Numbered from the stretch's first letter, positions 15,836 through 26,220 are shown. The stretch is DNA of 61,820 nucleotides from Pseudoalteromonas ostreae (GCF_018069805.1 NZ_JAGPYN010000026.1:1-61820), one strand, 5' to 3'. The notes: a model not told the origin generated them from the sequence alone. Translations and numbers: made by a program.

Positions 15836-16411
15836 ATGAAATCACCAAGAGCAGATGCGCAACGCAAGCGGGATTATATTTTACAATCGTCTATGCATTG
15901 GCTCGCGCAACACCCTAATGGTGCTTTAGAAGATCTCAGGAAAGCCATTAATGTTGGTAGAACAACCCTATATCGGCATTTTAATAATAGAGAAACCTTT
16001 ATCGCTAGCGTCTATGCCTATACCTTTAAACATGCGGTATTGCAACTCCAAGAAGGTAATTTTGTACATTGTAAAATCCCAGAGCTTGCTGAGCATTTAG
16101 TCGACAATACAATAAGGTTAGTTCGTAATTTTCCTTTATTAATCAATGGGCCAGGTGTTGATATAACGCAAAATGGCTCCATGGAGGAAGGCTATGAACA
16201 GGTTCTATTGACCATAGAACTCGGCATTCAACGTGCCCAAGCGAACCAACTGCTCAATCCCAGATTACCAAGTAAATGGCTAGCAAGTACTTTACTCGAC
16301 CAATGTGCGGGCGCCGTTTTTTACCAAGATATGCTCACCGAATATGGGCAAGTACCGAATAAACTGATTAAACATAGTTTTTTTAGGGCATGGCAAGCTG
16401 AAGATGTATAA
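15836..16411 (+). CDS. TetR family transcriptional regulator
   Basis: This 191-residue protein has a TetR N-terminal helix-turn-helix: RDYILQSSMHWLAQHPNGALEDLRKAINVGRTTLYRHFNNRETFIASVY (about residues 10-58), followed by a helical ligand-binding domain. It should repress the divergent MFS efflux gene and itself, released by an unknown inducer. I chose ATG 15836 (MKSPRADAQRKRD), which starts at the conserved N-terminus; starts at 15806 and 15821 add residues without a better ribosome site. The intervening operator and promoters support the pairing. Confidence 0.87.
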   Translation: MKSPRADAQRKRDYILQSSMHWLAQHPNGALEDLRKAINVGRTTLYRHFNNRETFIASVYAYTFKHAVLQLQEGNFVHCKIPELAEHLVDNTIRLVRNFPLLINGPGVDITQNGSMEEGYEQVLLTIELGIQRAQANQLLNPRLPSKWLASTLLDQCAGAVFYQDMLTEYGQVPNKLIKHSFFRAWQAEDV

Positions 16412-16564
16412 AGTATTAAATTAAATTAAAGTGATTAACCTCAGATCTGCTTAAGCGTTTTTGGTTGAAAGTTCGGATCTCGGAACAGGCATTTAGTTCA
16501 ATTTATTAAACGAGATTCAGGTTGATTAACACTTATTTAGAATAAAAAATAACGAGGCGCTTCA

Positions 16565-17551
16565 ATGAAGACATTAAAAACAGGGTTAGCAATCGCTCTC
16601 CTAGTGACAATCATATCTCTGCCCGCATTAGCAGAAACAAGGTTACGGATCTCTTTACAGTTACCCCTTAAACATCATTTAGGACAAAACTTATTACAAT
16701 TTAAACAGCAAGTTGAAACAGCCAGTCACGGAGATTTAAAAATTGAAATTTACCCTTCTGCGCAATTATACAAAGATAAGGAAGTGCCTAGTGCCGTTGC
16801 ATCAGGCGCGATAGAAATGGGGGTTACGTCCCTGGCTATATTTGCAGGTACAGTACCCGCTGTTGATTTGTTTTACGTCCCGTTCATGTTGCCATCTGCA
16901 GACTTAGTACGAAAAGCAACAGCACCGGGCAGCACTGTACGCCAACCGCTTGATGATGCGATCCTTAAAACAGGTGCTCGAGTACTTTGGTGGCAAGCAT
17001 ATGGGGGAGTTGCATTACTTTCAAAAGGAGATGCTATCGTCAATCCAGAAGACATGAAAGGTAAAAAGATACGCGTATTTGGCAAAACAGTAGGTCAGTT
17101 TGCTAAATCCGTCGGGGCTTCTCCCGTCGTCATGTCAGGTTCTGAGCAATTCTTAGCCTATCAACGCGGTACGGTAGATGCCGGTATGACAGGAATATCT
17201 ACCGTCATGCCCCGAAAACTCTATCAAGTGATGGATAATCTCACTATCACTAAGCATGCCGACATTGAGTTTCTAGTACTTATTAACGATAAAGTGTGGC
17301 ATAAGTTAAGTGAAAATCAACGTGTCATTATTACCAATGCAAGTCGCAATGTTGAAGCGGAACTGCGTAAAAGCATAGTCAAAATAGAAGCAGATGCTAT
17401 CGCTGATTCGAAGAAAAAAATGCAAGTATTTGAATTAAGTCAAGAACAAATCGCGGCGTGGAAAGTTGCAACGAGTTCAGTTGTTGACACGTATATTCAA
17501 AACTCAGGCGAGCTTGGGAGACAGCTTGTTGATGCGGTTAAGTCATTGTAA
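16565..17551 (+). CDS. dctP: TRAP transporter substrate-binding protein, DctP family
   Basis: The 328-residue protein has a signal peptide ending near LPALA (residues 1-23) and the DctP fold: LKIEIYPSAQLYKDKEVPSAVASGAIEMGV, then NPEDMKGKKIRVFGKTVGQFAKSVGASPVVMSGSEQFLAYQRGTVDAGMTG. It captures a carboxylate-type substrate in the periplasm for the DctQM permease encoded next. The conserved Arg in IRVF probably binds the ligand's carboxylate. GAGG lies about 9 bases before the ATG. It leads a three-gene operon. The substrate cannot be told from sequence. Confidence 0.92.
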   Translation: MKTLKTGLAIALLVTIISLPALAETRLRISLQLPLKHHLGQNLLQFKQQVETASHGDLKIEIYPSAQLYKDKEVPSAVASGAIEMGVTSLAIFAGTVPAVDLFYVPFMLPSADLVRKATAPGSTVRQPLDDAILKTGARVLWWQAYGGVALLSKGDAIVNPEDMKGKKIRVFGKTVGQFAKSVGASPVVMSGSEQFLAYQRGTVDAGMTGISTVMPRKLYQVMDNLTITKHADIEFLVLINDKVWHKLSENQRVIITNASRNVEAELRKSIVKIEADAIADSKKKMQVFELSQEQIAAWKVATSSVVDTYIQNSGELGRQLVDAVKSL

Positions 17552-17608
17552 TAACTAAAATGTAATGCGTTCATTAACTGTGGATAAAAAATGAACTATG
17601 GATAAAAA

Positions 17609-18103
17609 ATGATAAGTTGGATTAGTCGATTAAGTGCACTTATTGCCGCCTATTTATTTTTTGCTATAGGCATCATTATTGCCTATGAGGTCATAGCGAG
17701 ATATGTTTTCAATACGCCAACAATATGGGTCGAAGAAGTCTCACGACTTATGCAGTTATGGGGGTGCTACCTTTCAATGGGATTCATGCTAAAAAATCGT
17801 AAAATGATCCGCATAACCCTTTTATTAAAGCTACTATCTGGAAACTATGCCAAATTAGCCGAACTGACCTCGATCACTATTATGGCATTATTTAGTTTAA
17901 TCACAATCTACTATGCCAGTTTAATTACATTAGACTCCCTAGCATTAGATCGACATACCCCCAGTATGCTAGGGCTTCCTGCTTGGTTATTTGAATCCTC
18001 TATCGTATTCGGCTTCATACTCTTGTTTATGCAGTGCTTGGTTGAATTTGCCTGTGTGTGCCAACAAAAGAAAATCGACTTTGAAATGGATCACGACATA
18101 TGA
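17609..18103 (+). CDS. dctQ: TRAP transporter small permease, DctQ family
   Basis: The 164-residue protein has four transmembrane helices, as expected for the small membrane subunit. It contains the DctQ-type EVIARYVFNTPTIWVEEVSRLMQLWGCYLSMGFMLKNRKMIRI. It pairs with DctM in the inner membrane. Its stop overlaps the DctM start (ATGA), implying translational coupling. The sequence before its ATG is an imperfect 18-base tandem repeat (17581-17598 and 17599-17616), so an alternative ATG sits 18 bases upstream but is followed shortly by a stop in frame. Confidence 0.9.
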   Translation: MISWISRLSALIAAYLFFAIGIIIAYEVIARYVFNTPTIWVEEVSRLMQLWGCYLSMGFMLKNRKMIRITLLLKLLSGNYAKLAELTSITIMALFSLITIYYASLITLDSLALDRHTPSMLGLPAWLFESSIVFGFILLFMQCLVEFACVCQQKKIDFEMDHDI

Positions 18104-19371
18104 TTATGCTAAGCGTCCTTTTGATAATGTTAGCATTAATGTTAATCGGTGTTCCCATTGCTTTTACGTTAGGTGGAATGGGATTATCCATGCTTATTCT
18201 AGCTGATTTTTCACCCCTTATTGGCTCACAAGCCTTAGTAAGTAGTATCGATAGCTTTATTTTATTATCCGTCCCCTTGTTTCTATTAATGTCTAATGTG
18301 CTGCTTAAGGGGGGAGTCGGTACCGATTTGTTTAATGCTGTACAAACCTGGGTAGGGCATTTACCCGGCGGCTTAGGCATTGCAACTATACTCTCTTGTG
18401 GGTTTTTCGCCGCCATATCTGGCTCTTCTATTGCTACCGCTGCCACTATCGGCACCGTGGCAATTCCGGAGATGATCAAACGGGGTTATCCCCGTCATTT
18501 TGTTTTTGGTTTATTAGCCGCAGGGGGCACCTTGGGAATACTCATCCCCCCCTCGATCCCCATGATTATTTATGGCGTTATTACTGAAGAATCGATCGTA
18601 GATTTATTTATGGCAGGTATTGGCCCTGGTATTTTCCTAGTCTTGCTATTTACTTGCTATTGCATTTTTTTCTCCATTAGGCACAAAAAGCAACAGCGCC
18701 CAGCTAAGGCGAGCATGCAAGTAAGATTGGCAGCCAGCATAAAAGCAAGTCCAATATTTATGTTAGCCGCTGTGATCCTCGGTGGAATTTATGGTGGCGT
18801 GTTTACGCCAACTGAAAGTGCCGCGATTGGTTTAATCTGCGCCTTAATTATTGTTTTTTTACGTCAATCGCTCAGCATAGGAGAATTACATAAGGCCATT
18901 ATAGAGTCACTTCAGACCACAGTTGCCATTTTTATGATTATCGCCGGGGCTAAAATATTTTCCAAAGCGATAACCTTATATCGCATTCCACAGGATATAA
19001 CCACACTGATCACGACCAATATTGATCAAGTAGGTTTGTTTATTTTACTCGTCTGCTCCGTGTTACTATTACTGGGTTTCTTTTTAGAGTCTATCTCTAT
19101 GTTACTCATCATGGTTCCCGTGTTATTGCCATCACTTGGTGCATTAGGGATTGATCCCATTTGGTTCGGCATTATCTTTGTGATTATGATTGAATGTGCA
19201 CTCATCACTCCGCCGGTAGGATTAAACTTATTTGTCATTCAGGCTGTAGGTAAAGCAGATATTACCGAGGTCATAACGGGAGTTTACCCATTTATCTTCT
19301 TAATGTTAGCGGCGGTGATCGCGATTTACTTTATACCTAGCATCACCACTTATCTTCCCTATGCACTCTGA
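18100..19371 (+). CDS. dctM: TRAP transporter large permease, DctM family
   Basis: The 423-residue protein has about 12 hydrophobic segments and family motifs: VPIAFTLGGMGLSMLIL near the start, SIATAATIGTVAIPEMIKRGYPRHFVFGLLAAGGTLGILIPPSIPMIIYG (about 108-160), and GVFTPTESAAIGLICALII. It is the sodium-driven translocation subunit of the TRAP system. It overlaps dctQ by 4 bases. No strong terminator follows. Confidence 0.93.
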   Translation: MIMLSVLLIMLALMLIGVPIAFTLGGMGLSMLILADFSPLIGSQALVSSIDSFILLSVPLFLLMSNVLLKGGVGTDLFNAVQTWVGHLPGGLGIATILSCGFFAAISGSSIATAATIGTVAIPEMIKRGYPRHFVFGLLAAGGTLGILIPPSIPMIIYGVITEESIVDLFMAGIGPGIFLVLLFTCYCIFFSIRHKKQQRPAKASMQVRLAASIKASPIFMLAAVILGGIYGGVFTPTESAAIGLICALIIVFLRQSLSIGELHKAIIESLQTTVAIFMIIAGAKIFSKAITLYRIPQDITTLITTNIDQVGLFILLVCSVLLLLGFFLESISMLLIMVPVLLPSLGALGIDPIWFGIIFVIMIECALITPPVGLNLFVIQAVGKADITEVITGVYPFIFLMLAAVIAIYFIPSITTYLPYAL

Positions 19372-19678
19372 ATATATTGTTGAGTAAAGCGATTGCCTCA
19401 ATCATCGTTTAGTGCCAATGTCTGTCCAGTTTTTGGCAGCGCATACGCACTGCGCTATAACAAGTCTGTGGTTTATGCCTACACATATCATGGGCATTTG
19501 TTGGGCTGAGATACTTCAAAAAACAGTCCTTTAAACTGCGGCGACGAGATTATTTAGAAGGATTCGCCTACTCCGTACAGGTGGTAGTGAAACTCAATTG
19601 GAAAAATATGAATGTGAGCGGTGTAATTGAAATTTAATAATTATTTTTGGTATCCCTTAGGTAAATTAGTTACCTTTC
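19372..19678. other. Intergenic stretch with a possible decayed coding fragment
   Basis: Plus-strand readings in two frames look once-coding: CPVFGSAYALRYNKSVVYAY up to a stop near 19511, then FKLRRRDYLEGFAYSVQVVV up to a stop near 19637. I do not recognise a family. Nothing else is seen in this 307-base gap. Confidence 0.2.
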
Positions 19679-20134
19679 TCAAGGTGAGTTGGGGATCAGG
19701 TGAGCAAACTGCTGTTGATGTATTTGTTCATACAGTGTTGCAGCATAACATTGAGCATCTTTAAAACGGCGGGTAGTGAGATGTTTACGTAAATCAGTTA
19801 AGGCGGTTGTTGCAGGTTCGTAGCCTTGGCTACTGGCTAGACTTAGCCATACCGCGCCATGAAAAACACTTGCGGGTACACCTTGGCCTTTGATAAAAAA
19901 TAATCCCAGATAAAATTGGGCTCGCTGATCACCAGACATTGCAGCTAAGCGCATCCATTTAGCTGCTAGAGGAGGTTGATCATTTTTTAAATAATACAGG
20001 GCTTTATGAACGGTGTTATCAGGAGTATCTGCTTTAACCGCACTGTGAGTAGCACTGCTTGGTTGGGTGATAAACGATAAAACGTTTTCTAGCTGTTGTT
20101 CTAAATCTAAGCCAATTGGCGATGTATCTGTCAT
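19679..20134 (-). CDS. SEL1-like repeat protein
   Basis: The 151-residue protein contains at least two SEL1 repeats: ALYYLKNDQPPLAAKWMRLAAMSGDQRAQFYLGLFFIKGQGVP, then HGAVWLSLASSQGYEPATTAL. These alpha-helical repeats mediate protein-protein contacts. There is no signal peptide, so it is probably cytosolic. ATG 20134 is preferred to 20146, though neither has a strong ribosome site. It is divergent from the purine permease gene and has no obvious functional partner. Confidence 0.75.
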   Translation of the reverse strand: MTDTSPIGLDLEQQLENVLSFITQPSSATHSAVKADTPDNTVHKALYYLKNDQPPLAAKWMRLAAMSGDQRAQFYLGLFFIKGQGVPASVFHGAVWLSLASSQGYEPATTALTDLRKHLTTRRFKDAQCYAATLYEQIHQQQFAHLIPNSP

Positions 20135-20261
20135 AGTGCCACACATATTATTGTTGTCATTTACCTGCTCAGTTTAGTCTAATATCAGGTTAATTGTCCT
20201 GTTATTCTTGAAATATATGATAAAATCACTCAATTATTGTCATCTAAAATGAAACTTACTT

Positions 20262-21554
20262 ATGCTCGACGCGTTATTTAAAATTAGCGACCACAACTCG
20301 ACTGTGCGTCGCGAATGTATTGCTGGCCTCACTACCTTTATTACTATGGTGTATATTGTGTTTGTCAACCCTGCTATGTTGGCTGAAGCTGGTATGGATC
20401 AAGGGGCTGCGTTTGTAGCAACTTGTATAGCTGCGGCCATTGGCTGTTTTATAATGGGTTTTTGGGCAAATTACCCGTTAGCTTTAGCACCTGGTATGGG
20501 GCTAAATGCCTTTTTTACTTATGGTGTAGTGTTAGGGATGGGATACACTTGGCAAGCAGCATTGGGGGCTGTGTTTATGTCGGGCTGTATCTTCTTGTTC
20601 TTAAGTTTGTTTAAAGTAAGGGAGTGGATCATTAATGCTATTCCATTGGTGTTAAAGCAAGCCATTGCAACAGGGATTGGGGCGTTCTTAGCGTTAATCG
20701 CGCTTAAAAATGCCGGCATTATTGTGGCCAGTCCTGCAACATTAGTTCAGCTAGGTGATATTACGGCTGCCGGTCCATTGTTGGCTATTTTTAGCTTTTT
20801 TGTTATTGCAGCACTACTTTATCGTGATTTTAAAAGCGGTGTTTTGATCAGTATTTTATCAGTCACAGTGATCGCGCTAAGTTTAGGATTGGTAGAATAT
20901 CAAGGTGTGGTATCTATGCCTCCTTCAATTGCGCCTACCTTTATGCAGCTTGATTTTGCTGCAGCGTTTGAACTTTCGATGTTGAGTGTTATTTTTGCTT
21001 TTTTGTTTGTTGATTTGTTTGATACTTCAGGCACCTTAGTTGCGGTAACACAAAAAGCGGGCTTGGCAGATGAAAAGGGCAATATGCCACGTTTAGGACG
21101 AGCATTAAGTGCTGACAGCACCGCAACTATTGCTGGTTCAGTACTGGGTACGTCAACTACAACCTCATACATAGAGTCAGTTGCAGGGGTATCTGTAGGA
21201 GGTAGAACAGGGCTTACAGCAGTGGTTGTAGGTTTGTGCTTTTTATTGATGATGTTTTTTGCACCTTTGGCGAAAATGGTACCAGCTTATGCAACTGCGG
21301 GTGCTATTTTATATGTGGCGGTGCTAATGCTGCAAAATCTCAAGTTTGTAAATTGGGATGATATGACAGATGCCATACCAGTGAGTGTAGTATTACTGAT
21401 GACGCCGCTAACATTTTCTATTGCACATGGTATTGCACTGGGCTTTATTTCTTATACAGCCGTTAAAGTGTTATGTGGTAAACGTGAACAAGTAAGTATC
21501 AGCGTCTGGATATTGACAGTGATGTTTGTGATAAAATTTGTGTTTTTATCTTAG
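20262..21554 (+). CDS. NCS2 purine permease, AzgA/GhxP type
   Basis: This 430-residue protein has 12-14 hydrophobic segments and the AzgA-group motifs: AGLTTFITMVYIVFVNPAMLAEAGMD near residues 20-46, LAPGMGLNAFFTYGV (about 74-88), LFVDLFDTSGTLVAVTQKAGL (about 247-267) and SADSTATIAGSVLGTSTTTSYIESVAGV. It should import guanine and/or hypoxanthine (or adenine) with protons across the inner membrane; which base is preferred cannot be told. It is monocistronic, ending in a bidirectional terminator. Confidence 0.92.
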   Translation: MLDALFKISDHNSTVRRECIAGLTTFITMVYIVFVNPAMLAEAGMDQGAAFVATCIAAAIGCFIMGFWANYPLALAPGMGLNAFFTYGVVLGMGYTWQAALGAVFMSGCIFLFLSLFKVREWIINAIPLVLKQAIATGIGAFLALIALKNAGIIVASPATLVQLGDITAAGPLLAIFSFFVIAALLYRDFKSGVLISILSVTVIALSLGLVEYQGVVSMPPSIAPTFMQLDFAAAFELSMLSVIFAFLFVDLFDTSGTLVAVTQKAGLADEKGNMPRLGRALSADSTATIAGSVLGTSTTTSYIESVAGVSVGGRTGLTAVVVGLCFLLMMFFAPLAKMVPAYATAGAILYVAVLMLQNLKFVNWDDMTDAIPVSVVLLMTPLTFSIAHGIALGFISYTAVKVLCGKREQVSISVWILTVMFVIKFVFLS

Positions 21555-21571
21555 CGAGTTATTAAGTTAAT

Positions 21572-21605
21572 CCAAAGGAAAAGTGGTTTACCACTTTTTC
21601 TTTGG
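21572..21605. terminator. Bidirectional terminator hairpin
   Basis: CCAAAGGAAAAGTGG pairs imperfectly with CCACTTTTTCTTTGG around a TTTA loop. It lies between the convergent purine permease and coiled-coil genes and overlaps the 3' end of the latter. Confidence 0.6.
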
Positions 21606-22346
21606 TGCAAAAAGTACGTCTAAATCATCTTGTTCTTGTTCTACTTTTTTCTTAAGTGCTGTTGCATTAGATGCTTTAAGCTCAGTACTTATTGTTTCTA
21701 AATAACCTTCGAGCTCTTGGCGTTTAGTCGTGATATAGTCATCGCTATAAGCGACGGCAGATACCGTTGCGTACGCTTTTTCAAAGTATTGACGCGCAGA
21801 ACCGACCATGTTCGCAGAGCGTGCGGATAAACCTCGTTTAATCTGGCTTTCAATATTAATTCGTAATTGAAGTTTCTCTAAACGTTTGTCTTCAGCTGTA
21901 AAAATTTGGCTGTCAACTTTTCCTTTACTATGCTCTGAACGAAGTACGGCACGCACTTTCTTAATACCTTGGATAAGTGCTATTAATTGCTTGTCGTTAT
22001 CGGGTAATACTAAATTCTCTAAATTCGCGGTGTTAATTGAATCCCCTAAACGATCTTTCGCTTCTTTTAAGCGATTCTTTAACTCTTTTGAATTGGGTGA
22101 TAGCTGCACCATTGCCGCTAACGCATCATAAATACGCCGTTGCAGAATACGCACAATATGTTCTGACATAGGGATGTTGGCGTTATTTACTAGAACGTCT
22201 TCTGATTCTTCAATGATTTTTTTTTGTTTGGTGAGGTCTTTGCGTCGTTCTGTTTCTTGTTTCTCTTTATGCTGTTGTACCGCACTGACCCAAAGGGCAA
22301 TGACAATCAGTGCAACAATCAACATAATAATAATAGAAACGATCAT
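21588..22346 (-). CDS. Membrane-anchored coiled-coil protein, unknown function
   Basis: The 252-residue protein starts with one transmembrane helix (IIIMLIVALIVIALWVSAV, about residues 5-23). A long charged, helical cytoplasmic region follows, rich in Lys, Glu, Gln and Leu heptads (residues 25-245). I do not recognise a named family; similar proteins seem conserved in Alteromonadales. The single N-terminal anchor and coiled coil suggest a scaffold or envelope-linked role, as inference only. It is monocistronic and convergent with the purine permease. Confidence 0.65.
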   Translation of the reverse strand: MIVSIIIMLIVALIVIALWVSAVQQHKEKQETERRKDLTKQKKIIEESEDVLVNNANIPMSEHIVRILQRRIYDALAAMVQLSPNSKELKNRLKEAKDRLGDSINTANLENLVLPDNDKQLIALIQGIKKVRAVLRSEHSKGKVDSQIFTAEDKRLEKLQLRINIESQIKRGLSARSANMVGSARQYFEKAYATVSAVAYSDDYITTKRQELEGYLETISTELKASNATALKKKVEQEQDDLDVLFAPKKKW

Positions 22347-22611
22347 GGTTTAGTTCTCAAATTTCACAAGCTAATAATTTTAATCTTACCTTAAATATAT
22401 GCTAACAGGATAGTTTTGCGCAGTTTATGTAAAAAAGAATTCACTTTCTCATGATTTATTACTATCTGCGTTATGATATTTTTTCATTTTGAGCCTCAGC
22501 TCAAAAGATGGCTACCTCAAAACGAGGGATTATGCTAGCCTAGGCAAATGTCCTTATAAATACGATCCTGACAGCCATTTTCTATTGTTAACCAGAAAAA
22601 ACTTGGCTTGA

Positions 22612-23640
<1,029 letters not shown>

Positions 23641-23723
23641 TGACCTAATGCGCAGAAAATAAAAAAGCCGCTTAATTGCTTGCACAAATGCATTAAGAAA
23701 TCATCGTGCTTACAGAACCGTTT

Positions 23724-24305
23724 TTATATGCTACTTGCTATCAGTTGGTGTAATAACATTGGGTCTTGCAAAAGTGTATTACTGGAGTGTGTCACTCTAG
23801 CCTGACAGATCATACCTTCTTGTAAAGTCATTAATAATTGTGCTAACTGTTTGCTTTTTTCTAACTGGCCTTTAAGTTGCTCTGTGTGCGAGAGTTTATC
23901 GAACAATAACTGTAAAACCGATTCTTTGTGTGCTTTGCAAAGCAAAGCAATAGGGTGATCGCTTTGTGGAAACTCCGCTGCGGCATTAATAAAAAAACAG
24001 CCATTAAAAGGTCCAAGCTCTGATACTTCATTGTCTATCCAAGCTGAGAGCGCGCCAAAAAGTGCATTAGCGACTTCGAAGGGGGTATTGCAGTTTTCTA
24101 ACTGTTCATACAACCACTGATTAAAACGCTGATCTCTGAGCTCTAAACACGCACAGATCAACTCATCTTTACTGACGAAATGATTATAAAGCGTTTTCTT
24201 TGCAACACCTGATCCTTTAAGTATTTCATTAATACCTACCGCATGGACCCCTTTTTGATAGAACGCACTGAGTGCGGTATTAATTATCTGGGTACGTTTA
24301 TCCAT
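23724..24305 (-). CDS. TetR/AcrR family transcriptional regulator
   Basis: The 193-residue protein has a TetR DNA-binding domain at residues 4-52: RTQIINTALSAFYQKGVHAVGINEILKGSGVAKKTLYNHFVSKDELI. The C-terminal helical region contains GPFNGCFFINAAAEF, a stretch frequent in the group related to QacR/AcrR-like regulators. It is divergent from the HPP-family gene, and two copies of its likely operator lie in the shared promoter region, so it probably represses that gene and itself. The ligand is unknown. Confidence 0.88.
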   Translation of the reverse strand: MDKRTQIINTALSAFYQKGVHAVGINEILKGSGVAKKTLYNHFVSKDELICACLELRDQRFNQWLYEQLENCNTPFEVANALFGALSAWIDNEVSELGPFNGCFFINAAAEFPQSDHPIALLCKAHKESVLQLLFDKLSHTEQLKGQLEKSKQLAQLLMTLQEGMICQARVTHSSNTLLQDPMLLHQLIASSI

Positions 24306-24330
24306 GGTTGCTCCTTGTTAAAAAGTAAGC

Positions 24331-24383
24331 TTGACATAAGTAGACCGATTTGTCTATTATCTAGAGGTAGACAGGTCGGTCTA
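24331..24383 (+). promoter_or_regulatory. HPP promoter with two TetR operator copies
   Basis: TTGACA (24331-24336) and TATTAT (24355-24360) with an 18-base spacer form a promoter facing the HPP gene. The palindrome TAGACCGATTTGTCTA (24341-24356) fills the spacer. A second copy in the opposite sense, TAGACAGGTCGGTCTA (24368-24383), follows. Each is itself a TAGAC..GTCTA dyad, as TetR operators are. Confidence 0.75.
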
Positions 24384-24404
24384 CTTCAGGAGGTAGTAAT
24401 AGTA

Positions 24405-24878
24405 ATGAATGATATATTTTACAAAGCCGTTATCGCGGGTCTTTTTTCAGCTCTGACACTTTCAGTGTTAGCGTATTTAGAAAGCTTAGGGAATTATGGT
24501 GTATGGCTTATGGCTCCATTTGGCGCAACTGCGGTATTGGTGTTTGGTGTGCCAAACAGTCCTTTAGCAAAAGCAAAAAATGTTATAGTAGGGCATTTCA
24601 TCACCGCCGTGATAGGTTTGGCTTTTATTAGTTTTATAGGCGTAGATCCGCTTAGCATTGCAATTGCGACTGGATTAGCGGTGACCGCAATGATGTTGAC
24701 TAACACAATACACCCTGCAGCAGGGGCCAACCCTATTTTAATTATGGTCAGTGGTCAAAGTTGGGACTTTTTGATAATGCCAGTTCTTGTTGGTACTGTG
24801 TTTATTGTTATCTGTGGGTATCTTTCAGGGTGGTTGAATACAAAACTCAATGTTGTTGGCCATAAAAAAACCGCTTAA
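24405..24878 (+). CDS. HPP family membrane protein
   Basis: The 157-residue protein has four transmembrane segments and the family signature NTIHPAAGANPILIM (about residues 100-114), after APFGATAVLVFGVPNSPLAKAKNVIVGH. HPP proteins are small integral membrane proteins; plant homologues carry nitrite, but the bacterial substrate is uncertain. I chose ATG 24405 because AGGAGG (24388-24393) precedes it; the open frame runs back to 24243 inside the tetR gene. It is controlled by the divergent TetR through two operator copies. Confidence 0.85.
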   Translation: MNDIFYKAVIAGLFSALTLSVLAYLESLGNYGVWLMAPFGATAVLVFGVPNSPLAKAKNVIVGHFITAVIGLAFISFIGVDPLSIAIATGLAVTAMMLTNTIHPAAGANPILIMVSGQSWDFLIMPVLVGTVFIVICGYLSGWLNTKLNVVGHKKTA

Positions 24879-24891
24879 AAGCGGTTTTTTT
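24864..24891. terminator. Bidirectional rho-independent terminator
   Basis: AAAAAAACCGCTT-AA-AAGCGGTTTTTTT overlaps the HPP stop codon and serves the convergent gene at 24912 as well. Confidence 0.88.
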
Positions 24892-24911
24892 ATGCTACGA
24901 GTCTAAAGTTA

Positions 24912-25283
24912 TTACACAACACCGCGAGGTAAGCGGCAATCGTGATCTTTTTTAGCTAGGTACACAATCCAAAACTCTTCGGCAGTGTAACCTTTTTCAT
25001 TAGCTGTTGTTATAGTAAATGGTGCTTTTTTAACAGCTGCTTTAGCTGGCACTGCTGATTTAGTTTTAGTTTTCTTAGCCGGTGCTGTTGCTGCAGGTTG
25101 TGCAGACGAATCGCCTGAAGTTAGCTGCTCTGTTAATTCAGCAACTTCTGCTAGGCGCAAGTTTTTGCCGCCGTCGATGCTGTACCAACCAGGTTTGGTG
25201 GTGATTTCAGGTTTCTTACCATTGGCTGCTTGGTATGCTGCTTCAAAGGCATTTAATACTTCTGTTTTGTCTAGTTTGCTCAT
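24912..25283 (-). CDS. Conserved hypothetical protein with Lys/Ala/Pro-rich linker
   Basis: The 123-residue protein has two short ordered ends joined by a basic Ala/Lys/Pro linker (about residues 57-88). The N-terminal part contains NAFEAAYQAANGKKPEITTKPGWYSIDGGKNLRLAEV. The C-terminal part contains KGYTAEEFWIVYLAKKDHDCRLPRGVV. There is no signal or membrane segment. I do not recognise the family. The basic linker might contact nucleic acid, but this is inference. It is monocistronic. Confidence 0.6.
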   Translation of the reverse strand: MSKLDKTEVLNAFEAAYQAANGKKPEITTKPGWYSIDGGKNLRLAEVAELTEQLTSGDSSAQPAATAPAKKTKTKSAVPAKAAVKKAPFTITTANEKGYTAEEFWIVYLAKKDHDCRLPRGVV

Positions 25284-25433
25284 CAGAGACCCTATACGTT
25301 GTAAACACAGATTGAGAATATTTATTTATACCTATTTTTGACTTACTTTTCAATTTTTTGCGATTTTCCTTCCATTTTAGCCCTATAAACGCCAAAATTT
25401 GCACAAAATTTAACGCTAATCTGGAATAAAAAA

Positions 25434-26186
25434 ATGCAGCGCAGAGAATTTAACCAATTACTAAACACCATTTTAAGACCTGATTCTATTCAAGACTTTT
25501 GCCCAAATGGGATACAAGTCGAAGGATGTGAACAGATTAAAAAAATTGTGACAGGTGTCACTGCCTGTCAAGCATTAATCGATGCTGCAATTGCGCATGG
25601 CGCAGATACAATATTAGTTCATCATGGTTATTTCTGGAAAGGTGAAGCGCAACCTATTACCGGTATGAAAAAGCGTCGCATAGCTGCGTTACTTAATCAT
25701 GATATCAATTTATTTGCTTATCATTTACCTCTTGATGTGCATCCAGCAATCGGTAATAACGCGCAACTGGCACAATTGCTTGATTTAGAAATACTCGATG
25801 GTTTGGAGCCTGTTGCAAATAGTGTCGCAGTCAAAGGGCGTTTAAAAACCCCAATGAGTGGTGAGCAATTTGCACAAAAAATATCAACAGTGCTCGCTCG
25901 TGAACCTTTAGTGAGTCTAGTACGTGATGAGCTAATTGAGACCATCGCTTGGTGTACTGGAGGTGGCCAAGGTTATATTGATTTGGCTGCCAGCCAAGGG
26001 ATTGATGCCTATTTAACCGGCGAGGCTTCAGAGCAGACCATTCACAGTTCGCGTGAGCAAAAGATCGACTTTTTTGCCGCAGGCCATCACGCCACCGAAC
26101 GCTATGGCATCAAAGCGCTCGGTGAGTTATTGGCTGAGCAACATGGCTTTGATGTAACCTTTATTGATATAGACAACCCAGTTTGA
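25434..26186 (+). CDS. ybgI: Nif3-like dinuclear metal centre protein (YbgI)
   Basis: The 250-residue protein matches the NIF3/YbgI family in length and motifs: FCPNGIQVEG, VTACQALIDAAIAHGADTILVHHGYFWKG (metal-binding histidines, about residues 43-70), INLFAYHLPLDVHP and, near the end, EASEQTIHSSREQKIDFFAAGHHATERYGI. The family forms a toroidal hexamer with a two-metal site. A GTP cyclohydrolase-like role has been proposed, but function is not settled. It is monocistronic. Confidence 0.93.
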   Translation: MQRREFNQLLNTILRPDSIQDFCPNGIQVEGCEQIKKIVTGVTACQALIDAAIAHGADTILVHHGYFWKGEAQPITGMKKRRIAALLNHDINLFAYHLPLDVHPAIGNNAQLAQLLDLEILDGLEPVANSVAVKGRLKTPMSGEQFAQKISTVLAREPLVSLVRDELIETIAWCTGGGQGYIDLAASQGIDAYLTGEASEQTIHSSREQKIDFFAAGHHATERYGIKALGELLAEQHGFDVTFIDIDNPV

Positions 26187-26220
26187 GTTGCCAGCTAATT
26201 CACTTTAAGTGAGTGAGATG

